Positions 9,225-19,158 of a stretch of DNA of 23,487 bases are shown here, piece by piece (position 1 is the stretch's first letter; each line of letters opens with the position of its first letter). The stretch covers positions 1-23,487 of the forward strand of contig MU617099.1 in the NCBI GenBank assembly GCA_025201705.1, given 5' to 3'. Below the pieces are notes generated by a model, which did no database searches, was not told the origin of the DNA, and was given only the letters and a program-made list of their open reading frames with translations. Origin of the DNA: Dissophora ornata (lineage: Eukaryota > Mortierellomycota > Mortierellomycetes > Mortierellales > Mortierellaceae). The translations under genes and the position numbers were made by a program.

Positions 9225-12200
9225 TTAAGACTGAAGGGCATTTGCTCTGGGATACCACTCTGCAGCCTTTGCTGTAAATTCCTGGACCCGACTTGATCTC
9301 AGACTCTTGAGAGTCTTTCTGGCCAACAGGCAGTTGTCTAAAGATCTTGTTCTTACGTACTTGTTGCCTCGGTCGTCGACCGTCAAGAACAACATGTCCT
9401 CGGCCTTGGCCTTGTTATTGGCGGGATCGACCAAAGAGACGGCAATGGCAGCTGAGATCAGGTCAGGGACTGAGCCCTGATCTTTACTCCTCTCCAGGAA
9501 TGCGGCCGTAAACGCGGAAAGATCCTTGCCGTGAGATTGGTACAGAGTGTCCCAGTGCTTGTCAATCACAGACTTGACAGTGGGCTTGAGAGAATCACCA
9601 GCTTTCTGCACCGCTAGAGCAAAACGAACGAGTTGCTCGTGGAGTGTAGCGTTGCTCGCGTCGAGCTTGAACGCCTTCAGTAACGACTGAAGAGCCAGCA
9701 GTAGCTTATCTGCAGAGTGAAAAACGACCACTAGTATTAGAATCTAGATCACCTTTGGTGGATTACCATCAGCAGGGAAGGATCCCCGGAAAGAAAAGCA
9801 CTTACTCTTGCGGATGTAAATCTCGAAGCCCATCAAATGCGTCTCGATCCGCTCTGCTGCCAAGTCCTGCAACGGTTTCAGGAACTTAAGCGCCTCGCCC
9901 AGAGGATCTTCACATTTCGTATACTTCGTTCCCTCGGGATCCTCATCCACCTTGACAGCTGCAGCAGCACCACTGGCACCAGCCTTCTTGGCGGTCTCTG
10001 CACTCGCAGCTGCCTTTTTCTTCTTCTCCTCTGCCTCCTGTTGTTGAGCCTTGAGTTCAGCCTTACGTTGCTTACTGCGGTATTTCTTCTTCTCAGCCTC
10101 GGTCATGCCTTCCATCTCTTCCGTGTCAGCGCCCTCAGGCTTATCGAACAGCGTCACGTAGCACCGGATGGCGCTCTGGGCAGCACGGACATAGTAAGGA
10201 TGGGAGCGGAGCTGGTCTTCCAAGCGCACCATTCTAGGAGAGAGTAAGTAATGATTATCGAAATTGGTTAAGGCGAAGTTTCCGTCAAAAATACAGAGTG
10301 ATTTTCACCACACATCACGTACGAGACATAGGCCCTCAAGGTCATCTTGCGGAGACAGTAGGTATGGAAATCAAATTGATCCTCGCTGTAATCATTAAAG
10401 TGCTGTTCAAGAAGAGCAGATGACATGAAAATGTTAGCAACAGATAGAGCAATAGCCATTCTGAGCAATAGCCATTCTGAGCAAAACATTCCCTATCCGC
10501 TTTACCTTCTCAATCTGATGGAACCGCTTCAAGGCACGTCCGATCTGACCCTGTCGGAGATTGCTCTCTCCGGCCTCGAGTGAGTACCACTGTGTCTGCA
10601 TATCCACCACATCGTTCAGCGGATTCGCAATGTCTGCGCGCGTAAACATCACCACTGTCTTCTCGGCCTCAGCCATCTTGTCAGCACGCAGCATGTACTT
10701 CACGCACTTTGTGTTAATAAACCTGTCCTGCAAATCCAGCTCCCTAGCCTCGTTGAGTACCGCCATTGCACCAACGTGATCTCCAGCGTGCTTCAAGATC
10801 CGTCCCTTGGTCATGTACAGTTCTACGAGTGTGGGCGTGTGCTCGATCGCACGGTTGATGTATTCGAGTGCCTGATCCGTGTTGCGCTTGAAATCAAAGT
10901 GTTGCGCCAAAAAGTACAGCGTCCAGAGAAGAGCCGTTGGTGGTTCAACGGCCGATCCTATATATCATCATACAAACACACATGATGCTTGTGTTAGCGT
11001 AACTCTCTACGCCACCTGAAGACAGGTCTTCAAGCAAAAGGGTTCGCTTAACTTACCAGAGTGATCGAATCCCTTTGACTTGTCTAAAGCGGCCAGATAT
11101 CCAAGAGCCAGTTTCTCCACCGCCTTCTCCTTCTCGATATCCGTATACAACGTCTTGATGTTTACGAACAACGACGGGACGCCCTTCCTAAGCATGTTAC
11201 GGAGATACTCATCTGCGATCTTGACGAACGCCTCCTCAGTCGCATACCGCAAAGGCAAACGCTTGGCAGCGTTCGAGCGCGGGTAATCCCCTTGCAACTC
11301 CCTGAACAACGCTAGCACTTTCACCTCCTTTTCAGCCGTCAACTGGTCGCCATCAAGACCCAAACTCTTGCGAGCACCCTCAAAGTAGGCCATGTTATCC
11401 GGGTTAACTGCCAGCAATGATCTATATTCTGCTTCTGCTTCCTGCAAGCGTCCCAGCGCAAACAGATACTTTGCACGGCTCTCCTTGATAGCCTTGCGAT
11501 CACAAACGTGCTTTTCAATCGTGTCCAAATGATCCAATGCCGCTTGAATATCACCAGTCTCCTCAAGCAAGGTGTTATGATAGAGCAACATCTCGCTGTG
11601 TTCGTAATCAGGTGTGGAGGGAATATCCTTGAGGGTCTCTTCATAGGTGGTCAAAACTTTTACACCAAGTTCGGGTTTGCCCGAGAGCTGGTACGCAATG
11701 GCGACGGCAACCCAGTATTGGCGGTTTTGAGGGCGTAACTCGAGCAAATGGTGGCGAGTCTCAATATAAGCATCCAATGTTCGCATTTGCATCTGAAGCA
11801 ATGAGAGATCCCGCAGAATCTGGATGTTTTCCTGTTGGATAAAAAAAATGAGAGATTGATGAGCAATGGCGGTTAAGAGACAGCTGAATGGGAACGTAAG
11901 ACAACCCTTTCCCTTTTGCTTTATTTACCTTGTCGTACTTGAGGGCGTTGATGTAGCATTTCGACGCCTCCTCATAGTTCTTGTCCGATCTGTATAGCAA
12001 TCCGAAAACGTGCCAGCCTGATTCGCACATTCGAGAGAACAAAATAGCAGAGATTAGTGTCCTCGTGCCTGATCAAACGCGCGTGCATGACCAACACGCG
12101 GTGCAAACGACAAGGACTCCCGATCCCTACAGCGTTTCCTTACAGATGTGGCTCTTCAAGTCGAAGCGGAGTCCCTTCTTGACATGCTCGTAGGCTTCCT

Positions 12201-12577
12201 CCTTCTTGTCCATGTGGTTATAGAACAATCCCTTCATGGCCAATGTTTCTATGAAAACAAGTTCCCCAACAATATGAACATCAAGACTAAACGGAATGAA
12301 AAGTAACGGGACAGGGATAGCTAACTGAAATGTAGAATATATTACCTCCATGCTCGGGAAACTTTTTAAGAATCTGCTCTGCTCCCTTGAATCCGCGCTT
12401 ATACTGCTTCAGCTCGAAGCATTTCTGAATTGCCACCGAGACACGAACATGGCTCTGATCAGTTGAAAATACTTTTTGAACAGCAAAATAAGGCAGTAAG
12501 GCAGTATGTTTTTTTTTTTGGTCATTTACCAGGATTTCCCGGAAGAGATTAGCTTCCTTCTGGGGCAGTTCTCTCAT
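9225..12577 (-). CDS. NAA15: N-terminal acetyltransferase A (NatA) auxiliary subunit, NAA15/Nat1
   Basis: NAA15 is the TPR scaffold that anchors the catalytic subunit NAA10 to the ribosome for co-translational N-terminal acetylation. Exons: 12577-12530, 12424-12346, 12248-12144, 12017-11929, 11831-11057, 10957-10506, 10402-10323, 10233-9806, 9709-9225. These give 846 residues; all eight introns are GT-AG, 89-126 bp, with frame kept. Family blocks run in order: [61 protein letters not shown], a GxxxP-type [73 protein letters not shown], and [12 protein letters not shown] lysine-rich charged segment at about 586-626, a typical ribosome-contacting feature of NAA15, is followed by Ala-rich sequence and [13 protein letters not shown]. 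The start is the first Met, directly before the conserved [10 protein letters not shown] helix. Confidence 0.95.
10447..10484 (+). repeat. Tandem 16-bp duplication inside a NAA15 intron
   Basis: The unit gagcaatagccattct occurs twice exactly (10447-10462, 10463-10478), followed by a six-base partial copy. It lies in the intron between exons 6 and 7 of NAA15, between the donor and the acceptor at 10403, so it does not alter the protein. It looks like a recent slippage duplication. Confidence 0.9.
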
Positions 12578-12983
12578 GACTAAAAAAAAGGGGAAGTAAT
12601 CAGACGCGCGATGAGATCTCAGCTCGGCAGGACACAGTTCTCGGGCAAGGTGGTAGAAGGCAGGTGAGAGTGTTGTGGCGCAACAGAGCTACCCGATTCA
12701 AGAGAACCTTCGGTACCTTTGGTTTTTTCAGATTAGGGGCGTGAAGAGAATTAATGAAAGATCAAAGGATCGAGAATGTGTGAATTCGACGCGGAGGGTA
12801 ATCGATTCCAGGGGAATCAAGTCGGTCAACGATGTGCACACGTAACATGTGCGATGTGGTCGTTCCAATCCAAAGCCACAGTCGATGCACGGGCCACTCT
12901 TTCAAAACTCTCGAAAAGACTTTTAGGTTTTTTTTTTGCAAACAGACTACAAGCGATCCATACTATGAAAACGGGCAACCAGG
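12578..12983. other. Intergenic region between threonine aldolase 3' end and NAA15 start
   Basis: 406 bases between two genes on the minus strand. It should contain the NAA15 promoter and leader and the aldolase 3' end. An A/T homopolymer at about 12927-12936 is visible. There is no credible coding sequence, TATA box or RNA gene. Confidence 0.5.
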
Positions 12984-14936
12984 CTACGGTTCGCGTGACA
13001 AAAGCGACCCCCACCGTACAATGCGCACGCTAGCGCGTTTGAGCGCCTTGCTGGCTAGGTTATGCGCCAGACGGTACTGCAGCTTGTTCACTTTCTTGGT
13101 GTCCGACGGATGGGTTCTATTCAGATCCTTGTTGTGTGAGCGCTGGGTCTCCGCCTTCTCTGCAAAATCCAGCGATTGGGTCCGGCGGATCCTGGGACCA
13201 TCCTCGCCCTCATCACCGTATCCACCTTTAATATGCCGACTCTTATATTCATCGCGATCGTTGTCAATCTCCTCCAAGAACGCAGAGTCAAGAACACCGT
13301 ATGCGCTCATAGGTCGGATCCTTCCTGGAGCGGAGAACGAAGGAGAAGAATACGAATTTGGGAAAAGCCGACGAGGAGCAGGGCTACTACGTGACTCCGA
13401 TGTCAGTGGATCTTTCGACAGGGGCCGGGGGGTCTTGGCCTCCACTTGGGGTTCCTCAAAGAGACAGCGCAGTTTCGCATTGGAAGCCTCCATACTACCC
13501 TCATTAAAAGCGTCATTGTCTCCCTCCTTCAATTGATTTTCTGTTTCGTCCAAAGGTACCAACTTTTTGGGACTCGGAAGCGCCCTAGGCGCCGGGGTCA
13601 TGGGCGAGACATCGTCGTCACTCTCATAGATGCTTGAGGGCTGCTCTAGCATCGATGCTTTTATCAGGTCCACTGCGACCTTCATACGTGATGTGCTCGC
13701 CATCTTCCGGAGCACGTCGATAAACCTGCCCACGACCTCATCCGAGATTTGATAATGTAGCACAATCCTCGCGGCGCGTCCATTGCCGCTGATCTTGATC
13801 CCTTCTTTGGCCAAACCCGCCATTAGCTCCTCAACCGTAAATCCAGCCTCAGAGGTATCGACCCAGATCATGTTGGTGTCGACGGGACTGGTGATATTAC
13901 AGCCCACCTGCCTAAACGCACGCTCGAGCCATCTTGCCTGTCGATGTGTGTCCTCCATCGTTGGCCAGTTCATCTTGATACACCAAAGAGCTGCCTCGGC
14001 CAAGAATCCGGCCTGTCTCCATCCACCACCGAATAGCAACCGGAAATGTCTCGCCTTCTTGATAGTTTCCTCGCTCCCAACAAGGATCGACCCAATAGGA
14101 GCCCCAATACCTTTAGAAAGACACAAAGAGATTGTGTCGAAATTACTACAGTAGTCTTTCATCGAGATGTCCGTCGCTATAACAGCATGCCAGAGACGAG
14201 CTCCGTCTAGATGGAGCTTGATTTTATGCTCTTGCGTCAGCTGCCGGATGCGCGCCATCTCTTCGATGGGCATGATGGTCCCGTTGAGTGTATTCTCGAG
14301 TGATATCACCCGTGTCGGAGCGTAGTGCACATCAACGTCAAGAACTAGACGTGGGGCAATGTCTTCAACGGTGAGGTATTGGCCATTGGCTGGCATGACG
14401 GGGTATACTGCTGCTTGGGAGTGAAAGGAGATTCCTCCGGCTTCGTAGTTAAACACATGGGATCGGATATCGACCATGGCGGACTGAGGTGGGTTTGAGA
14501 GATGTACACGATGAGCCAACTGATTGGTCTGTATGTGCAAAATTGAAGGCAAAAGTGTTCACACTACGCGTTAGCAGGACAACTTTGATTAATGAGGTGC
14601 AAACGGCATCGGTGAAAAGTCAATCAAAGCTTTCGCGTTACCATTGTGCCTGACGCACAATAAAGTGCAGCCTCATGCCCACATAGTGTGGCTACGTATC
14701 GCTCCAATGTCTTGACAGATTCATCTTCGTTGTACACATCGTCTCCCAGCGACGCCTTCATCATTACAGCGAACATCTCTGGGGTCGGGGCAGTAGCTGA
14801 TTTGTTTACATTAAGAGAAAGGGTGAGGAAAGGAAAGGAAAAAGGAGGGAAAGCTGCGATGATCAAAATTCGTACCTGTATCACTTCTGAAATCCGCATA
14901 CGGCAGTGGATTGAAGGTTTTCGATGGCTTTTGCAT
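12984..14936 (-). CDS. GLY1: L-threonine aldolase (PLP-dependent) with long C-terminal extension
   Basis: Cleaves threonine to glycine and acetaldehyde, a main glycine source in fungi. Exons are 14936-14876, 14796-14642 and 14528-12984, giving 586 residues; introns of 79 and 113 bp are GT-AG and in frame. The aldolase domain spans about residues 1-354: YADFRSDTATAPTPEM, GDDVYNEDESV, LCGHEAALYCASGTMTNQLA across the second junction, FNYEAGG, LENTLNGT, KLHLDGARLWHA (Asp180) and the PLP-binding LCLSKGIGAPIGS (Lys211). The family is normally about 350-390 residues. Here the frame runs on for about 230 more, a hydrophilic Ser/Pro/acidic stretch with short Pro-rich pieces and a basic end (LASKALKRASVRIVRW). 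No GT-AG intron that would remove it is obvious. The extension matches nothing I recognise. The start is the Met that opens the usual N-terminal arm; a TATA box lies about 240 bases upstream. Confidence 0.93.
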
Positions 14937-15174
14937 GGCTATAGTATTGATCTGTGTAGTGGGTTGTCGTATACAAGATGGATGGAAGGAAAGGGGAGGA
15001 GGGAGCGATGGTCGTAGCGATTAGTTGTGGTACAAAATAAATTCGGTTTTCGCTGTGATGGACAACAATGACTGGCGGGTGGTGGTGGTGGCGAATGCGT
15101 CAAGTGGGGTAGCAAGTGGCAAGAGCGGAGAGCGAGAGGAAATGCAAAGACCAAAAGCGCTGCAGTCGTTGTAG

Positions 15175-15184
15175 TATTTATATA
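15175..15184 (-). promoter_or_regulatory. TATA box of the threonine aldolase gene
   Basis: The minus strand reads TATATAAATA, about 240 bases upstream of the aldolase start codon. The sequence between them is pyrimidine-rich on the coding strand, like other leaders in this window. Confidence 0.6.
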
Positions 15185-17011
15185 CATGACATATGAAAGC
15201 GCCAGGCACTGGTTGACTCTGGTTCAAGGGGGGATGAGTCGGATGAATAGGATTAAGGGTGAAGGGGTCTAGAAGATGTTTAATGGCAATGGGTAAAATA
15301 AGGGCAGAAAAAAATGGACGTGCTTGGGTCAATGCAGCGGTATCATTACTCAGGGCTGCAACCAATGCGGCGGAAATATGAGAAGAGCAGTGCGCGCAGT
15401 GAGATGAAGTAATGAGCACCAGAGGGAGGGAGAGACACGAGGGAGGAGATCACCCAGGGTGCAATTCGAGTTCAAACGTATTGCTGTTTTCCTAAAGGCA
15501 TGCATCTAGGCATGTCGCATGATGGCGTGTTAAATGAACGACGTTTCGCGGCGCGATGCAGTATGATGCGAGCAGAGCAAGTACAAGAAAAAGGGTTGCG
15601 AGAATATTGAAGCAGAGAAAGGGGCGAATTAACTCAGTAACAAGGAGTTGGATGGCCAATTTAACAATAGTCGACAGGGGCAGACCGTGGAGAACAGGAA
15701 TAGACCAGGCTGTGGTAAGCTATCCAATTCCGTAGGCTGATGGAGCAAGCAAGGACAATTGTCCGGCCAGCAGTGCAAGTCCTACTGTCTGAACGGCGAT
15801 CAAATGGTCATGATGCATGGCAAGAGCACAATCAACAGGGCACCAACCAAGATGGAGCAACGGAGTGTGGAAGAATCCTGTTGGAGAACAAATGTGCGCG
15901 GTACGAGAAAGAATTTGCTGAAAGAGTGGAGACGAAGTGTAAGCCGCGTAAAAGAAAGGTCGAAGGTTTATATGCACTTTGATACCTCCACTGGACTAAG
16001 CAACGGCTGTTCAACGACGTCCACTGCGCTCTCCATCCAAGATATTGGCTCTCGACTTAGGGGTATTCTGCAGAGGCAACAAAAAACGAAGGGGAGAAGC
16101 CTTCTCGTGTACAGCAGTAGCCTTGAAGGATGTGGCACACTAACCCCTACCATCAATGTCAGTTATGTCCCCCGTTCCTGTTAATGCAAGGCAGACAAAC
16201 AAAAACAGAAAGGGGGTTTTTTGCATTAATGCCTAAACTTTACTTTGCGCAAAGGAGTGTCGAAACAAACAGCACTCATGAACGATAGCCTATCGCTCGT
16301 CCTTGTCCCACTCGGCACGTAAAAAACAAAAGAAAAGGCATGAATGAGCTCTTCGAGTTTTGACGACTATAAACCAGCAGGAGTGAGGAGTGGGAAAGAA
16401 AATGATCTACACGCTGCAGACAGACCCGAAGGCGCCCTTGAACATTTCAAGTTTCGAGGTAGCTTCCTGCGACATTATGCATAGATACGAAACGCGCAAT
16501 GCCGACACCCACAGGGCAGAGAGGGACACTGGGTCAGCGAAGCAGTTGGGCCAAAACGTTCGATATCAGATTGACTGATGATACCTGGATGCATTGACAT
16601 AACCTGCGTTCTCGTTCGCTCCCTCTCCCCCCTTTCTTTCCCCCTTCGGGCCGGACCTGGTGCGCTGCGCTGCGGACTGCAAGGACGAATATCTGATAAT
16701 GTCACAAAGGCTATAATGGCCAACGCATTTTTGCACCTGGCAGGGGAGGGAGGGTTTAAGTTTGGTTGATTGCACCCCATCCCCTCCCTGCCTTCCTCGT
16801 TTCTTTTCCCCCCCGGATATTATGAGATTGGTGGCTGTTAAAAGGCGCCGTACTTTGCACTCTTGATCACAGCAGAAGTCAGAGAGCACTTGAGAATGAA
16901 AGTCTGGAATGGACAAAGACAGCGGCAACATAAGGAAGTGCACTGAACCTGCATCTTCTCTCTTCCTCATAGAATTTTGTTGTTAACCACGCTCTGTACC
17001 AAGAAACTATT

Positions 17012-17027
17012 TAGCGCTATAGCGCTA
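17012..17027. repeat. Tandem pair of the palindrome TAGCGCTA
   Basis: Two adjacent exact copies of an 8-bp palindrome, followed by TAG as the start of a third. It lies about 500 bases upstream of the thioredoxin start codon. It could be a paired binding site or chance. Confidence 0.75.
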
Positions 17028-17184
17028 TAGATGACAGAGATGAAGAAGAGGAGATACAAACCGTCTTGTTTTACTTTTCTTTCTCCTTACCCATCCCTCT
17101 GGGCCAGCATAATCGAAGTCTACATGCGGAACTGCTCAGAGTCTCAGACAGATGCCAAAGTCGCATCTCCCCAAGGATCATTTT

Positions 17185-17193
17185 TATATATAT
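17185..17193 (+). promoter_or_regulatory. TATA-like element upstream of the thioredoxin gene
   Basis: TATATATAT after a T run, about 335 bases before the thioredoxin start codon and followed by pyrimidine-rich sequence. Assignment to this gene is an inference from position. Confidence 0.35.
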
Positions 17194-17340
17194 CTCTCCT
17201 TCTCAAGGGGCTGGGAAGGATCAGTTGTCCGAGGGGAGGAGCGAGCAGAGCAGTGGGCCGCCAAAATAGCGACCCGGACTAGACGAAATAAATGGATATT
17301 CCTGCTGTGCAGTTGCCTTGCAGCCATCTAGGAGCTCGTT

Positions 17341-17364
17341 CATAGCATCATTTATGATGCTGTG
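17341..17364. repeat. Near-perfect inverted repeat upstream of thioredoxin
   Basis: The core AGCATCAT / ATGATGCT is perfect around a central TT. Outer bases extend the pairing (C-G, A-T and one T-G wobble). It lies about 165 bases before the thioredoxin start codon, within a probable leader or promoter. Confidence 0.75.
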
Positions 17365-17528
17365 CTACGGATTTTCAACCTGAAGAACTCTCCAGCTTTG
17401 GAGTATCTGCAATGCATCGCGTCGTCCACAGTCACGACAGCAAGTCACTACATCGGCCCGCGTACCGTTTTGGACAAGTAAACCATGCACCCGATCCACA
17501 CTCCATTCCACCTCTCCTCTCGATCACC

Positions 17529-18240
17529 ATGAACTCTCTTCGCCTTCTTTCCAGGAATGTGCAGCAGGTCGCACGATCAACAGCACAAGGCAAGGGGCAT
17601 AAGGAAGGAGAAGCGCAAAAAAATGTCAATCGCTTTCAGGAATGAGGAGCCATTTTAACCAACCTGTTTGGCGATCTGCTCAAAAAATAGCCCGTTACTT
17701 CCAAAGCTCGTCGCTGTTGCTGACAGGCCGGTCTCATAATGCCACAGACGAGACCTTCAAATCATTGATCAGCGCGGGGGAGCCAATTATTGTTGATTTC
17801 CATGCAGAGTAAGCACATACCAAAGCATGGCTCTAAAGATATTATCATCAATTGCTGGGATGCTTTCTAAGAACCTTCTCGCGTCCTTCTTGTTTGGTCT
17901 CTGCAGTTGGTGCGGACCTTGTCGTCTCCTCGACCCCATCATCCGCCAGGCAGTCGAGAAGTCTGGCGCTGTGACTTTGATCCGCGTCGATGTCGACAGC
18001 TGTCCCAAGATCTCATCGGAATACCAGGTATGAGAGACAATGTCGGTGTTGTTTTCGTGGATCAGTAACCATGGGAAAAGCACTTGGGTATTGATCTGTC
18101 TGGAAATCGCGAAACAATAGATCGCTAGCATTCCCTGCGTTGTGGCTCTCAAGAATGGCCAGACGGTAGACAAGTTCGTGGGTGCCCTCCCTAAGAATGC
18201 CGTCAAGGACTTTGTGGAGAAACATGCTGCCCGCGCTTAA
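17529..18240 (+). CDS. Mitochondrial-type thioredoxin
   Basis: Small dithiol-disulfide oxidoreductase, probably in the mitochondrial matrix. Preferred exons: 17529-17589, 17691-17808, 17907-18027 and 18121-18240, giving 139 residues. The fold is typical: EPIIVDFHADWCGPC with catalytic Cys62 and Cys65, then RVDVDSCPKISSEYQ, cis-Pro105 in IASIPCVVALKNGQ, and VDKFVGALPKNAVKDFV. In the preferred model the N-terminus (MNSLRLLSRNVQQVARSTAQ then ARYFQSSS) is rich in Arg and Ser and lacks acidic residues, like a mitochondrial presequence. The first intron (17590-17690, 101 bp) would be GC-AG, with donor CAAG/GCAAGG, a TTTAAC branch-like site and acceptor AATAG. Introns 2 and 3 are GT-AG (98 and 93 bp). 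An alternative without this intron starts at Met 17642 and also gives a basic N-terminus (MRSHFNQPVWRSAQKIARYF). The thioredoxin domain is certain; the first exon is not. Confidence 0.85.
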
Positions 18241-18270
18241 GTCGAAGGCGCATTTCAATCCACAGAAACA

Positions 18271-18276
18271 AATAAA
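18271..18276 (+). terminator. Likely polyadenylation signal of thioredoxin (AATAAA)
   Basis: AATAAA lies 31 bases after the thioredoxin stop codon, followed by an A-rich stretch. Confidence 0.6.
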
Positions 18277-18531
18277 ATGAAAAAAAACCTGCTTTGATGG
18301 CATCAAGATTGAATGCATAGTAGATATTTCATGATTAGAACGAGGAGTGCCTACATTTGATCTCGGCTAAAATTTAGTGCCTGTCAGTCTAGTGGATGAC
18401 TAAGGTTCTGGAAAATGTGGGTGCACCAAGAGCGAGTCGTCCCATTCTCACCATTAGATCGCCAGGCAGCTCAGTTTTACATTCCTCTCGACCAGCCCCA
18501 TCCCATCCTATTTTCTCTGTCTAACTCTATA

Positions 18532-19158
18532 ATGTCGATCAAGAACCTCATCTTTGACCTTGGCAATGTCATCTTAAGGCTCGACCAGTCAGCAACCGCG
18601 AACGGTTTCAAGGCGCTAGGCGCCACCAACTTCCCCACCCTCTCTCAGCACCACTCCTCAAAGACCATTGTCGACTATGAGACTGGCAAGATCTCTGCCG
18701 AGGAATTCCGTGCCACTGTCCGATCTTCGATTGGTCTTCCCGACACGGTGACGGACGAGCAGTTTGATCAGGCATGGAATGCCATGCTCCTGGACTTTCC
18801 TCCGGGTCGACTCGAATTGATGCGGACGCTTAAGAAAGATTTTGGGTACAAGGTCTATCTCTTGAGCAACACGAACGCGATCCATATCGAGTATGTGGAC
18901 AAGAGTTGCCTCAAGGATTACACGGAAGATTCGCTGTACTCGTTCTTCGATCAAGTATATTATTCCCACGATATTGGACATCGCAAGCCGTCCAAGGAGG
19001 CTTTTGAGCACATCCTGAAGGATCAGGATTTGGTCGCTTCTGAGACATTGTTTTTGGATGATATGCCTGAGAATGTGGAGGCCGCCAAAGCGTGCGGATT
19101 GCAGGCAGCGCAGGTTGATGCCGAGACGGACCTGAGCTTCCTGCAGCTTCGCTTCTAA
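18532..19158 (+). CDS. HAD-superfamily hydrolase, YihX-like (intronless)
   Basis: Predicted cytosolic phosphatase of the haloacid dehalogenase superfamily; the substrate is unknown (bacterial YihX acts on glucose-1-phosphate). It has 208 residues in a single exon, unlike every other complete gene here. Motif I is FDLGNV with nucleophile Asp9; the usual second Asp is Gly11, as in YihX and related FDLGxV proteins. Motif II is LLSNTN (Ser112, Asn113), motif III is HRKPSKEAF (Lys152), and motif IV is FLDDMPENV (Asp176, Asp177). A helical cap lies at about residues 18-90. Stretches such as TDEQFDQAWNAMLLDFP, LLSNTNAIH and YYSHDIGHRKP look, from memory, very like bacterial (Bacteroidetes-type) members. 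The start at 18532 puts motif I at the very N-terminus, as in the family; the in-frame sequence upstream is a pyrimidine-rich leader. It lies 291 bp after thioredoxin on the same strand. Confidence 0.92.
   Translation: MSIKNLIFDLGNVILRLDQSATANGFKALGATNFPTLSQHHSSKTIVDYETGKISAEEFRATVRSSIGLPDTVTDEQFDQAWNAMLLDFPPGRLELMRTLKKDFGYKVYLLSNTNAIHIEYVDKSCLKDYTEDSLYSFFDQVYYSHDIGHRKPSKEAFEHILKDQDLVASETLFLDDMPENVEAAKACGLQAAQVDAETDLSFLQLRF

Larger units (their letters stand above)
14937..17528. other. Long divergent intergenic region, threonine aldolase to thioredoxin
   Basis: About 2.6 kb between two divergent genes. The left part is the aldolase leader, with a TATATAAATA box on the minus strand at 15184-15175. 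The right part carries a TATATATAT stretch (17185-17193), a tandem TAGCGCTA palindrome (17012-17027) and a stem-loop-like inverted repeat (17341-17364). Open frames up to about 140 codons occur on both strands, but they are random in composition, overlap each other and show no family motif. I could support no RNA gene or hidden exon. Confidence 0.55.

Noticed and set aside
12832..13536. 234-codon plus-strand frame opposite the aldolase extension
   Set aside because: Composition is Ser/Arg-rich without motifs; the minus frame is continuous with a clear enzyme. It was weighed because the extension itself lacks homology, but nothing supports the plus strand.
15021..15419. 132-codon minus-strand frame upstream of threonine aldolase
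   Set aside because: It overlaps the TATA box and pyrimidine-rich leader and has no domain.
15759..16184. 141-codon plus-strand frame
   Set aside because: Random composition, competing frames on both strands, no splice-linked partner exons.
17590..17639. Alternative 50-bp GC-AG intron in thioredoxin, ending at TTTCAG
   Set aside because: It also keeps frame, but is much shorter than other introns and lacks a branch-like site; the 101-bp version is preferred.
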